This document shows positions 46,811-56,315 of a stretch of 64,000 bases of DNA, piece after piece. The position numbers and the translations under genes were made by a program. How positions within the stretch are numbered: the first letter of the stretch is position 1; each line of letters starts with the position of its first letter. This DNA comes from Eonycteris spelaea (taxonomy: Eukaryota > Chordata > Mammalia > Chiroptera > Pteropodidae): NCBI GenBank assembly GCA_003508835.1, contig PUFA01000313.1, forward strand, positions 310,001-374,000, in the 5' to 3' direction. A model generated the notes under the pieces. It was not told where the DNA came from, made no database searches, and worked only from the letters and a program-made list of their open reading frames with translations.

Positions 46811-47064
46811 ATTTGAGTCACTCTGATAAGCAGAAGATGAGAATGTTTATTATACATAAAATGTACCAATAAAAGAAAATACTTCTTTCTATAATTTGAC
46901 TCTCAGTACCCAAATGGCTAGGGTGGGGGCTGGAGAGCAACAAACAACATGTCAGAATTCACAAGTTAAAGGAAAAGATCTAACTAAAGTAAAACTTTTT
47001 AGCCCAACAGAGGACAAGTATTTCATGTATAAAATGAAATTTCTAATAGTACTTCACGTAGTTG
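46811..47064. other. Unassigned DNA
   Basis: Nothing recognised. Confidence 0.4.
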
Positions 47065-47155
47065 TTTTTAGGTTAAATAAATAAATAGGTGTGCCTAATG
47101 AGTGTCTGGCTATAGAAAATACTCATCAGATACAGTATATTCCGTTGCTATTATC
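47065..47155 (+). repeat. MIR 3' end fragment
   Basis: 'gagtgtctggctatagaaaa' and 'tactcatcagatacagtata' resemble the MIR 3' end. Confidence 0.5.
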
Positions 47156-47474
47156 TGGCATATATGACAACCAGGATAAAGCTTAGGATCTGAGTGGAGA
47201 CTTCATATCTCCTGAATTTCAGGGTAGCGTCCATTCTCTCACATTCATATCTCTGCTGTGCCAACACATATCTTATCTCAAATCACTGGGGTTTAATGAG
47301 TCAGGGGTGCTACTATCTGTGTTGATGTGGTTCAAAGAGCTATGAGCTACATGATCCAATGTCTGTGCCCATAGTATTAGATAAATCAACAAAAAGTGAG
47401 TATGTATATTTCACCAGCAGAAACAGTTCTAATCGGCATAGCTCTAAAACTTGATTCTGGAGGCAGTTAGGCTT

Positions 47475-47575
47475 ACCGAGTGTGTGGTGTTGGTGAGGAT
47501 TAAATACAGACATGTGAACACACTTAGCATAATGCCAGGAATGCACTAGCTGGTCAATCAATAATAGTGTCATTT
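47475..47575 (+). repeat. MIR 3' end fragment
   Basis: 'ggtgaggattaaatacagac' and 'ttagcataatgccaggaatg' match MIR. Confidence 0.75.
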
Positions 47576-48180
47576 CCTGCTGTAAATCATGGTCCCTGCC
47601 CAGCCATGAACCTGTGTCCTTTTATTGAAAGTCATAGTCTGTACATTTGATAGTTCCCTAACGATGGAAAGTACTATGTCTTCATGTGATAAATGGTGGT
47701 AGATATTCCAAGAGTTTGTAAACATTTGGGGAGGCATCTAGTATGAGGTGAGTTTTGAGGGATAGATGAGTGGTTTTAAATGAGAGGCAGTGAAGGCTTG
47801 AGGGAATTCAGTTGTTTCCTTCTTAATATGGAAGGTAAGTTTAGTGTTGAATTCGATGTTCTTATTGAAACTGAGTCTTCATTATGACAAATCATAATTT
47901 TGTTTACTGAATAAATAATAAGAACTATATCTAGATGACTAGATATTTACAGGTTAATGCAGTACATCAAAGTCACCTGTATCCTAGTGTCAACTTTCCT
48001 GTCCAGCCTCATCTTGTTGCTATCCTGAATACCTGCCTGTCTACTAGATATAATATATAATTCACTGTCAGAGACCAGCCTTGGGCATTCATTTTCTTGG
48101 CCTTTAAACCAACTGTTGTTTCATTCATTTGTAATTTTCCATGCTCACTTTTGTCTAGAACCAAATCCTACTCTATTTTT
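47576..48180. other. Unassigned DNA
   Basis: Nothing recognised. Confidence 0.4.
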
Positions 48181-48183
48181 CTT

Positions 48184-48234
48184 TTCCCTTCCCTTCCCTT
48201 CGCTATCCTTCCCTTCCCTTCCCTTCCCTTCCTT
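48184..48234. repeat. (CCCTT)n pyrimidine repeat
   Basis: Pentamer run with one interruption ('cgctatcc') near the middle. Confidence 0.95.
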
Positions 48235-48524
48235 TTCTTTCTAGAAGAAAGGCCCCACTTCTGCCCTTGAGAAACTTATGCCTACCCATTCATTAAAACA
48301 TATTTGTGGCTTACCCCTTCTAGAAGTTCTCAGATTCTCTAGATGTAGCCGTTAATGTATACCATATAATCATATGTTGCCTAATGAAATATCTATGATC
48401 TCTATTTGGCTATTTTCCTGTGAATCACTTATTTTCTCAATAATCTCCTTGGGGATTAAATATTGTATTATACTCTTTGTATCACCCAGAACACTTAACA
48501 TGAACACAGCACTCTGTATGTCAT
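48235..48524. other. Unassigned DNA
   Basis: No recognised feature. Confidence 0.4.
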
Positions 48525-48635
48525 GATAATGATAATTAACATTTATTGAGTGATTATTATATGCCAGGTACTATTCTATGGCCTTTACTTAAATTAATTC
48601 ATTTAATACTCACCATACTCTAGTATAATATATGT
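48525..48635 (-). repeat. MIR SINE, antisense (left half of a split copy)
   Basis: 'aacatttattgagtgattat', 'tatgccaggtactattctat' and 'ttcatttaatactcacc' are reverse MIR. The match stops where the ttttacagatg core should follow. Confidence 0.88.
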
Positions 48636-48639
48636 CAAA

Positions 48640-48760
48640 ATATCTATTTCATAAGGTTACTGTGAGAATTAAATGAGTTAATTCATTTTAAAGTACTTTG
48701 AAAGAGGGTGGAATATAGAAAGTGCTCAGTAAGTTTCAGCACTTAATAATAACATCCAGA
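48640..48760 (+). repeat. MIR SINE 3' part, sense, inserted in another MIR
   Basis: 'ttcataaggttactgtgaga', 'attaaatgagttaattcatt' and 'agtgctcagtaagtttcag' are sense MIR, lying between two antisense MIR pieces. Confidence 0.85.
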
Positions 48761-48761
48761 T

Positions 48762-48885
48762 TTTACAGATGTAAACTCTGAGGCTCAGAGAGGTTAAGTC
48801 GCTGGCCAAAAGTTTCATAGCTTATAAACAGTAAAGCCAATATTCAAACTCAGGAAAACATTCTCCTAAACATAAAATACTACTC
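48762..48885 (-). repeat. MIR SINE, antisense (right half of the split copy)
   Basis: Begins 'cagattttacagatgtaaac', then 'gaggctcagagaggttaagt' and 'attcaaactcagg', which is what should follow the left half ending near 48,635. Confidence 0.88.
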
Positions 48886-49139
48886 GATATTATTTTGACG
48901 CTTGATCATTTTAAATTCAGTACAGGAAAAGCTCTAGGCAATTTATGGTTAATTTCTGCTAGAGCTGTGAGCTCTGTTACTTTTTTGTCAGCATTTAATA
49001 TTGTTGACTACTTTTTTCTGTTCAAAATTATTTTAATTATCAAGGCAAAAAGAGTGCAAATTAATTGCAAATTAAAGCAATGATTAATATGTGAAAATTT
49101 TGTTAAAAGTAAAATAAAGGAGAATATCTAGTGTGCTAA
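48886..49139. other. Unassigned AT-rich DNA
   Basis: Nothing recognised. Confidence 0.4.
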
Positions 49140-49715
49140 ACAAACTGTAAGGTGACCTCCAATGACTGCTACCTCCTAGTGTTTCTACCATTGTAGAAAA
49201 CCCTCTGCTAGAGTTTGAGTGGGACATGTGACTTGCTTCTAACAGATTATGGTAATGGCAATGAGTTGTTACTCGGTGATTACTTGTTCTATAAGACTCT
49301 TGTGAGCTGGCTCTATCTTATACTGGTGTTGACCTTGACAAAGTAAGATGCTATGTAGTGAACTGCTTATGCAAAGGGCCACCTAGTAGGGAACTATTGG
49401 GAGACCTCTAGGGGCTGAGGGAGGCTTCCAGCTGAGAGAAAAAAAGGAAGCTCTCAGTCCTTTGGCCATGTGGAACTGAATTCTGCCACCAGTCTGAGTG
49501 AGCTTACAAGTGGATTCTTCTCCATTTGCACCTCCAGATAAGAATTCAGCCCAGTTGACATCTTGATTGCAGCTAGTGAGACTCTGAGGCCGAGAACATA
49601 GCTTTACCATGCTGGCTTCTGACAAACAGAAACTGAGAGATAATAAATGTGTATTGTTTTAAGCCATTATATTCTTGGTAATTTATTCTGTAGCAGTACA
49701 TCACTGATGCGTCAG
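49140..49715 (+). mobile_element. MLT1-type MaLR LTR
   Basis: Landmarks: 'gtgggacatgtgacttgctt', 'taacagattatggtaatggc', 'aaactgagagataataaatg' and 'attgttttaagccattatat', then 'ttggtaatttattctgtag'. Near full length. Contains the element's own AATAAA at its 3' end. Confidence 0.92.
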
Positions 49716-49739
49716 GTCATCGTGAAGATTCCAGGAAGC

Positions 49740-50115
49740 TGACATTCTCTTACTCCTTTGACAGGAATATAAATCAGTAAAGCAATTTAGCAGTACATAT
49801 ATCTTGAGACTCTTGCAATTGTCTACACCCTCTGACCCAAGAATTTTGCTTCTATATATTTTTTGTAAAGAATCGAGTGTGCATAGTGCTCTTTATAATA
49901 GGATACAGTTTAAAAAACACACATAATAAAGCAAAAAATGTTTTCCCCAAATAGGGATTGGTTAAATAATGGTAACTGCAGTCAATGGAATTTTATGCAG
50001 TTACCAAAAAATGATTTGGTAGAAGTATATAAATCATCATTGACATGTATTCATGGTACATAGTGGAAAAAGCAGTTGACAGAACAGTATGTATAGTGAG
50101 ATTTCATTTTTTTTA
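49740..50115 (+). repeat. Ancient L1 3' end fragment
   Basis: 'acaccctctgacccaagaat', 'ataggatacagtttaaaaaa' and 'gggattggttaaataatggt' match old L1 (L1ME/L1M5-like) distal sequence. Confidence 0.75.
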
Positions 50116-51986
50116 AATCGTGTGTGTAGGATGGCAGCTATTCTCACTCAGTCCATTTGGTCTTTCTTCTATTGCTAATGTCAATATTCTGCCCTTGACT
50201 GGAATCTTGGGGCAACCAGTGTCGACAGTATGTATTTCTGATGGCAGCCGGGCAGAGGGCATGCACCTATATTCTTGAACCACATTGACCTAATGATGGT
50301 GATTTCTGCGAATAATGTGGTCTCTACATAGATTACTCATGTGGTTTTCTGCAACAGCATTCATCTTGGCTCCAGATCCTTGCACAAAGGATTACCAGAG
50401 GGGCAGCTATGTTTTTCTGGAGCCCTGAACCTCGCTGTACATGTGGTGCACCGCTCTCTGGTTGCACGCTTTATCAGTCAGTTTAGGGCATAAGTGGTTA
50501 TCATGGCAGCCCTTGTGCTCTCTAATTTAGAATTATGGACCAGTACCCCTTTACTTCCCACAAAAGCCATTGAAATGTGTATATATAAGTCTCCCCAACT
50601 TTGGTCTCCACATGAACATTACCTCATGCCCTTCAGTTGCCAGGAACTTTACCAAGTCTCGTGCCTTCAGAAAAATATAAGCAGAAGCAGGTACCGATTA
50701 CTGATTCTCTGGCTGGAGTTATCTAACTGCTTTTTTTTTCTATCTCAAACTTTGTACCCACTGTTTACAACCTGAAGTTTTGCTATTGCCCTAAGTCCTG
50801 CTCTTGGCTCTTTTGAATGGTCAGGAGGTGGGAAGTGATGATATCAGACTCTCAGGGCCAGAGATTGGTAGCATGCATAGTTTGCAAATGTTTATTCAGC
50901 AATTATGTAACATTTTATATCAAAAAACTTAAAAAGAGATACTATATTTGTGACAAAAACTACTTAATGTTCATTCGTGAATGTGAATCTCCATTTACCA
51001 ACTTGAGTGTACCAGAAACAGCATCATCGTCTTTTCCTTTGAACCAACTTGATTGTGATTCTGAGCTCCCATCCCACTCATTTGGTGGGGTAGTCTATCA
51101 CTGGTATTATTGTAAATTCCATCTTCATCCCTGTGCTGCTCCAGAGTCCTGGACACTTACATGGTAATGATAAAATGCATGCTAAGGCCCTGAACTCTGC
51201 CCCATAGAGTTAGTGCTAACAGACTCTGCCACAAGGCCACATAAGTTCAACGTGTTCTAGAGTTCTCTGTGGTGTCGTTACCATGATTTTGGAGCCCCAG
51301 GTCTAGGATCCAGGTTCCTTTACCATGTAATCATTACTTCTGAGATCCTGCTGTATTCCAGAAGTGCCAGGAAGAGTAGAGAGCACAACTCAACTTTAGT
51401 TGACCCATTGATTTTTCTCCTTTCTTCATTCCAGAGGGAATTACTCTTTCTATCCTTGCAGAAGCTTCTCTGCCCAAGCTTCTTCTACATAACCACTATT
51501 TATTTCCTTCAAGCTAGGGAGCCCTATAATCTATTCCTACTCTTAGCAGAGTTATGTCTCTTTCTTAAGAACGGGAAACAGAGTATGTGATCTCTTTGAA
51601 TGGAGATTAGTGACGGGGGAATATGGGAAGAAAATCTTATCAATTAATATCTTAAATTTTTCTGGGAAATAAAGTATTAATCATTAAAAAGCACTTTGAT
51701 TCGGCATTAGTTAAAAGCAAAAGAAAATATAGGACACAATGATATTTGATGAGAAACCTTGATATGAAGTAATCTTATTGATATAAATACTTTGAGAATT
51801 CAAATCCCTGTGTGGTTACTGCCCTTCTCGGCATGCTAAAGGAAAGAAAAGGGAACACAGAACATTTAAAGTCCAGTGATCAGGGAAGCACATTGAACAA
51901 AGAAGTCTGTTGGAGACTAACCAGGTTTAGAGCATAGGTCTAATTCAAGTGCAAACTTCTCTGTTTTGACTGCAAAGGTTATTTAG
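50116..51986. other. Unassigned DNA (1.9 kb), partly less AT-rich
   Basis: 50,140-50,700 and 50,820-51,320 have more G+C than most of the window. No exon, retrocopy or repeat could be identified. A 116-codon plus-strand frame at 50,817-51,167 has no recognisable domain. This is the best candidate here for unique sequence worth aligning. Confidence 0.4.
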
Positions 51987-52003
51987 AAAAAAAAAAAAAA
52001 AAA
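51987..52003. repeat. Poly(A) run
   Basis: Seventeen A with no recognisable retroposon body on its left. Confidence 0.8.
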
Positions 52004-52694
52004 CTTCCAGAAATGAAACCTTTAACCTCAAGACTTGTGGTGACTCCAAAACCTGTGCAACATATTTATAATAAGAAATTATACATTTTTCCCATTTAAT
52101 ATATAAAGGATCTTGCCAATTTTATTTGAATAATACTTCTATGTTGTATATGGTCTCATGTGCCTTAAGGTATTTAAATTTTCTGAGCATATTCTGCATA
52201 CATTTTCTCAGTCATAAACTATCAGACTTTTTAGCTGAAGTTTCTTCATGCAGATATATGTTTTAAAAAGTTCCTCTAGCACATTTAAATTCAAACACAA
52301 TTTAAAAGTTCAGCACCTCCATTGCCACTCCACCTCCCCCACTTCCCCCACTTCCCTAGCCAATCAACCTTACTTCCCATTTTTTAATATTTTTTTTTTG
52401 GTGGAGCCGATAATTAGAAAATAAACTACCACAGAAGACAGAGTATAGCTGTATTAATGAGAAATTGAAACAAATACAGGAAGCAGTAAGTGAGGAGCAA
52501 TAGATAAGTATGTTTATTGGAAAGAGCCATTGGTTTAAAATAAAAAGTTAAAATATTGCTTTATATGCTTTCCTTAAGCTATAGTATCTACTTTTATAGC
52601 CCAAACAATTATGTATTAGAATGGCTGTCTTTCTCACCCAACCCAAGTGTCTGTAGAGCTCCAGAAATTTCCACTTGCATGTCTCACAGGCACC
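52004..52694. other. Unassigned DNA
   Basis: A C-rich stretch at 52,310-52,365 with repeated 'cccccacttcc' words. Otherwise nothing recognised. Confidence 0.4.
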
Positions 52695-52870
52695 TTTAAT
52701 TTAAGATTTATACTACTGACATTTGCTCTTCTTCACAATCACTGCTTTTCCTATTTTTAATCTCAAGAAATGGTTGTGCCATAACCAGTTGTATAAGATA
52801 TCTGAGTCACTCTCGATTCCTTCCTTGGTCACCTACCAATTCCAATCTTTAAGTCTTCTGCCAAATGCTA
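52695..52870 (+). repeat. L2-like LINE fragment (left part)
   Basis: 'gagtcactctcgattccttc' and 'accaattccaatctttaag' resemble the sense L2 stretch with actcttccctctccct ... caatccatcagcaaatcctg. Split by a MIR. Confidence 0.5.
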
Positions 52871-52872
52871 TG

Positions 52873-53100
52873 TCTATAGATTTATCTTCGTTTAGTCATT
52901 TTATCATCATAATGATTGAGATTCAATTATAGATCAATAATCAAGATAATAAGGGACTATTATTTTCATCTTATATATGAGGACATTGAAGGTTAGGTAA
53001 ATTAAATCATTTGATCAAGGTGACATGGTGAGAATGTGAACCTAGATCTGTCTGAATCCAAAGTTCATATTCTCAATCACTGTGGTACACTTACCAGTTG
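52873..53100 (-). repeat. MIR SINE, antisense
   Basis: 'gactattattttcatcttat', 'atgaggacattgaaggttag' and 'gaacctagatctgtctgaat', ending near 'caatcactgtggtacac'. Nested in the L2-like piece. Confidence 0.75.
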
Positions 53101-53102
53101 AA

Positions 53103-53205
53103 TATAATTACAAAATAGCTGTTAACTCCATTCTCCCCTTTTTCCACTGCCATCACTTCAGTCTGCATTTTTCTTACCTTACTCCTCGATTATTGCTAAA
53201 ATGTT
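53103..53205 (+). repeat. L2-like LINE fragment (right part)
   Basis: 'ttccactgccatcacttcag' and 'ttaccttactcctcgattat' match the L2 stretch that should follow the left part. Confidence 0.5.
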
Positions 53206-53271
53206 AAATTCATTTTTCTGTTTTGAGTCTCCACAACTTCTAATTATTTTCAATTGTACTGTCAATGGAAT

Positions 53272-53933
53272 TGTCCAAGTCAAGCTCTTTTTTGGACTTA
53301 TGCACAGGTGGCTTCGCTTGTTCCTTAAGGCCCTTGAGCCAGTTCGAACCCACAACACTTTGCTTAATATACTTAAATATGAAGAGCCCAGCGAGACAAC
53401 AACTAAGTAAGGATGCAGACACACAAACGAATAAGATTGCAAGCATGCTAGGGTTTAGTCATACCAGATCCTGATGGCTTTCAGTCCTAGCAGACCACCC
53501 AGTGATGCTGGCTGAGACAGACACATGATGAGCAGGAATGGCACGCCAATTCTGCGCTGGGCTAGTTGCAGGTCGATCAACCGTCGATCAGCGAAGAGGC
53601 CTCTTGTTTGGATGGGCAGAATCTTAGGCCAAGAAGTACGCTCTTGTGAGACAGAGAGAGTGCTCTGATTGAGGCAGAGAGTCCTGGAGATTTCATGTGT
53701 AGCGGTGACGTCTTCAGTGTCTTATCAGCCAGGTGCACGGGTGTCTGGTTATCACTCTTGGTCAAAACAACCTCACTCTTGGGGTAAACAACTTAAGTTC
53801 AGCAAAACAAGTTGGTTACTTTTCTAAGATTTAACATTAGTGGAGCCATTTTACACACATGTAATATAATTCAAATCTAGTTCACACAAGGGCAAATAAA
53901 CTCATAATTCACATGTAACAAACCACTGCAACA
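53272..53933. mobile_element. Probable solo LTR with exact 5-bp TSD
   Basis: A 662-bp insertion bounded by TG...CA (starts 'tgtccaagtcaagctc', ends 'aaaccactgcaaca') with the exact direct repeat ggaat at 53,267-53,271 and 53,934-53,938. It carries about 14 CpGs, clustered at 53,550-53,740 (for example 'gtcgatcaaccgtcgatcag'), far more than the surrounding DNA, so it looks relatively young. A CCAAT word near 53,546 and AATAAA at 53,895-53,900 favour the plus strand, but AATAAA lies unusually close to the 3' end, so orientation is left open. I do not recognise the family. TG...CA termini with a short TSD fit an endogenous retrovirus LTR; five bases is common for ERVL and some other groups. No internal retroviral genes remain. 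Confidence 0.72.
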
Positions 53934-53938
53934 GGAAT

Positions 53939-54184
53939 CTTCCTGAAACAGTGCTATGTTAACATCTCTATCTTGTTTGAAAGGGAGAGGAGAGTGGCAG
54001 TCATCTACTGAATTCCTAACTTGTGCCAAAGGCTCTGCTGAATGCTTTAAATATGAAATGAAGAGAAACCAAGCAAAAGACCTGTGATGACTTCAGTGGT
54101 GACTTAATGGGAAACGATGACCCTAATCAATGGCTCACATTTACTCATGCTCTTTTACAGTATGACTTTGCAGTTCCAAATGTA
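53939..54184. other. Unassigned DNA between LTRs
   Basis: No recognised repeat. Confidence 0.4.
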
Positions 54185-54690
54185 AGGGAAGAAAACTATT
54201 TTTTTTTTTTGCCCTTCTAGGTTCAGGATCTCTAGTCAAGATCCCCCTGTCATAAAAGACAGATTTAAAGGACAAAAACAAAATTTTAATACCATGGATA
54301 TCTACTGTATACATGGGAGAGACCCAGGAAAATTTGAATAATTCCCCAAAATGGCCCAAACCACCACCTTAAGTACTATCTCAAGTTTAAGACAAAAGAA
54401 GGCATTGGGCAGGAGAGAGCCAGGCTTTCAGACAAAGCACAGTAAAGGGGTAAGATTGTTATGCAGATTTAGTCCATTGCCTTCTCCATTGTAAAAGAGT
54501 GTCTAGAGATTTGGAGTCATCCTCCTTCTCCTGGTACAGAGAGGGACACACCCTTACAAATGGAGATTTGCCTCATAAATGTAAATGTTATCTTACAAAA
54601 GGGTAATTTCTACTTGGTTTTCAGAGCGTTGCCTATGTCTGTTGTTTCTTAAAAATAACCAGCCCTAGATAATCCTTATGCCAAAGAGGG
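54185..54690 (-). mobile_element. Possible ancient ERV LTR, antisense
   Basis: 'caggatctctagtcaagatc', 'tactgtatacatgggagaga', 'cccaaaatggcccaaacca' and 'ggagtcatcctccttctcc' recur, in my memory, in antisense mammalian ERV LTRs. Boundaries and family unresolved; no target duplication found. Confidence 0.45.
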
Positions 54691-54694
54691 TTAT

Positions 54695-55150
54695 TTTGGA
54701 GGGGCAAATTTTGCTGTCCTTTACTCCCATCAAGAGGTAATCTACCTCTCTACTCCTTAAATTCGAAGTGGACTTGTGGCTTATTTTTACCAAGAGAATG
54801 TGGCAAATTTAATGCTTTATCAATTATAAACCAAGGTTTCAAGAGTCCTTGAGTGCATCCACTCTTTTCTTTGGAATCTAGTCCCTTGTCACATGAACAA
54901 GTCCGGGCTAGACTTCTAGAAGATGAGAGACCACATGGGACAGAGCTGAGTCAGCCTATTTGCCCTAGTTGATGCACCAGAGACTGGATCTACTAGCACA
55001 GTTGAGCAAAGCTGTTTACCTGACCCGTATCTGGTCACAGATACATGAGGAAACCTAGCCAAGATCAGAAGAAACATCCAGCTCAGCCAGTCTGCAAAAT
55101 TCTATACAACTGGTTGTCATTTTAAGCCATTGTGTTTTTGGTAACTTACC
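54695..55150 (+). mobile_element. MLT1-type MaLR LTR
   Basis: 'cccatcaagaggtaatctac', 'agaatgtggcaaatttaatg', 'gagagaccacatgggacaga' and 'cattttaagccattgtgttt', then 'ttggtaactta', are MLT1 landmarks in order. Near full length. Confidence 0.85.
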
Positions 55151-55154
55151 ATCG

Positions 55155-55304
55155 TCTATAAAATAAAGACCAAACTCCTTAGAGTGAAATATGATCTCTT
55201 CCATATTTTCCCTTGATCTAGGTTTACAGGCTCAGCCTCAATATAAGCATCCCCTCATCCCAGTTCCAACCCCAACACTCTGAGCCAATATCTCTGCAGT
55301 ATGG
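55155..55304 (+). repeat. L2 LINE (part 1 of a nested copy)
   Basis: 'agaccaaactccttagagtg' and 'caggctcagcctcaatataa' match sense L2 (aaatccaaactccttagcc). It resumes at 55,929. Confidence 0.65.
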
Positions 55305-55432
55305 CCCAAGGACAAATCTAAGTCTAGAACTACTGAATCAAAAATACTGGGCATCAAAATCATCTAAGAAGATTTTAGAGGTTTTTGAGCCACATCCAAG
55401 TTTTACTGAAGCATAATCTTTGGAAGTGGGAC
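55305..55432. mobile_element. MER5-type hAT fragment (left part)
   Basis: 'agaactactgaatcaaaaat' and 'atcaaaatcatctaagaaga', then 'aatctttggaagtgggac', fit the MER5 group. Cut at 55,432 by the LTR and continued at 55,893. Confidence 0.6.
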
Positions 55433-55886
55433 TGTTGTAGAAAAACTCCCAAAACCAGTCCAGCGAAAAGCCAAGCAGTGACTCAGAGGGATAGGAGACC
55501 TCAGATTTATTACACGCATACCCAAAGGAGCTAGTGCTCTGAAGATCTGGGCCCTGAGCTTAGGGACAATTTTTCTTTTATATCACACCATTACACTTAG
55601 CTGATTGGTCGATTTGTTCTCAGTTGATGATAGACCGTGGGTTACAGGCAGTTCAAACAGGTACTTAGGCTATACATCTGTTATCCAGACAGACCAATCC
55701 AAGGGAGGATGAGTCTTCAGTTGATTTTGAGACCACTCTGCCCTTTGGCCTATGCAGCAAGCATGTTTACGGAAGCAGAACAAAGAGCTGATTATAAGGT
55801 TAGTCATTTGAGTGGAAAATTCCCGAAATTTCCTCTTCAGTACCTAACCTAAGAATCTTTTCATTTCACTTCACAGGAAATTCTCA
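55433..55886 (-). mobile_element. Solo ERV LTR with promoter, poly(A) signal and exact 6-bp TSD
   Basis: A 454-bp LTR on the minus strand, beginning TGAGAATT and ending CTACAACA in that orientation. The exact direct repeat tgggac flanks it (55,427-55,432 and 55,887-55,892). Reading in the minus direction there is a CCAAT box (complement of 55,604-55,608), a TATAAA box (complement of 55,577-55,582) and an AATAAA signal (complement of 55,506-55,511), leaving about 73 bp to the 3' end. That is normal U3-R-U5 order for a retroviral LTR. Gamma-like LTRs often place AATAAA this way, whereas a 6-bp duplication is more typical of betaretrovirus-like (class II) elements, so the class is open. No internal region remains, so it is a solo LTR left by recombination. 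No viral gene is present. Confidence 0.88.
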
Positions 55887-55892
55887 TGGGAC

Positions 55893-55928
55893 TGATTTTT
55901 CTAACTCCACTTTGAAAATCAATGTCCT
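55893..55928. mobile_element. MER5-type hAT fragment (right part)
   Basis: 'ctaactccactttgaaaatc' resembles the MER5 end (actttgagaaccactg), continuing the element cut by the LTR. Confidence 0.5.
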
Positions 55929-56315
55929 AAGCTCCTGCCATGTTCTTCTCCAAGTACACTAAGCCCTCCTATGTCTTTGATCATGATATCATACTCTTAG
56001 CATGTCCTTTCCATGCTTCCCTACCTGGTGAACTCATTTCTGAAGTCTGATCTCAGGTGTTCTCTCTCTGTAGATTCCCATGTTGAACTAAATCATTCCT
56101 TGTCTGTGCCCTCATGTCACCATGTGCATATAAGAAGTGTAGCAGTCATCATCGCCTTTTCTAAAAAGATTAGTTTACACATCTGACTCCCCTTTATGAC
56201 TGCCATTCTCAGGGGCAGAAACCTTCATTTTATAGTTCTTTATGTCTCCAGAGCCTTCTTAGTGACTGGTAGGCATTTGATAAATGTTTGTTAAATTGAC
56301 ATTCATCCTAAAGGT
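55929..56315 (+). repeat. L2 LINE 3' end (part 2 of the nested copy)
   Basis: 'cctgccatgttcttctccaa', 'gaagtctgatctcaggtgtt', 'catgtgcatataagaagtg', 'gagccttcttagtgactgg' and the terminal 'gataaatgtttgttaaattg' run through the L2 3' region to its end. Confidence 0.8.

Noticed and set aside
50817..51167. 116-codon plus-strand frame as a candidate gene
   Set aside because: No family resemblance, no splice or promoter context, and internal stretches typical of non-coding AT-rich DNA.
53240..53446. 68-codon minus-strand frame with a hydrophobic segment followed by a Lys-rich tail, resembling the end of a small membrane or envelope-like protein
   Set aside because: It extends beyond the insertion boundary at 53,272, overlaps other open frames on both strands and has no relative I can name. 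Most likely chance within an LTR.
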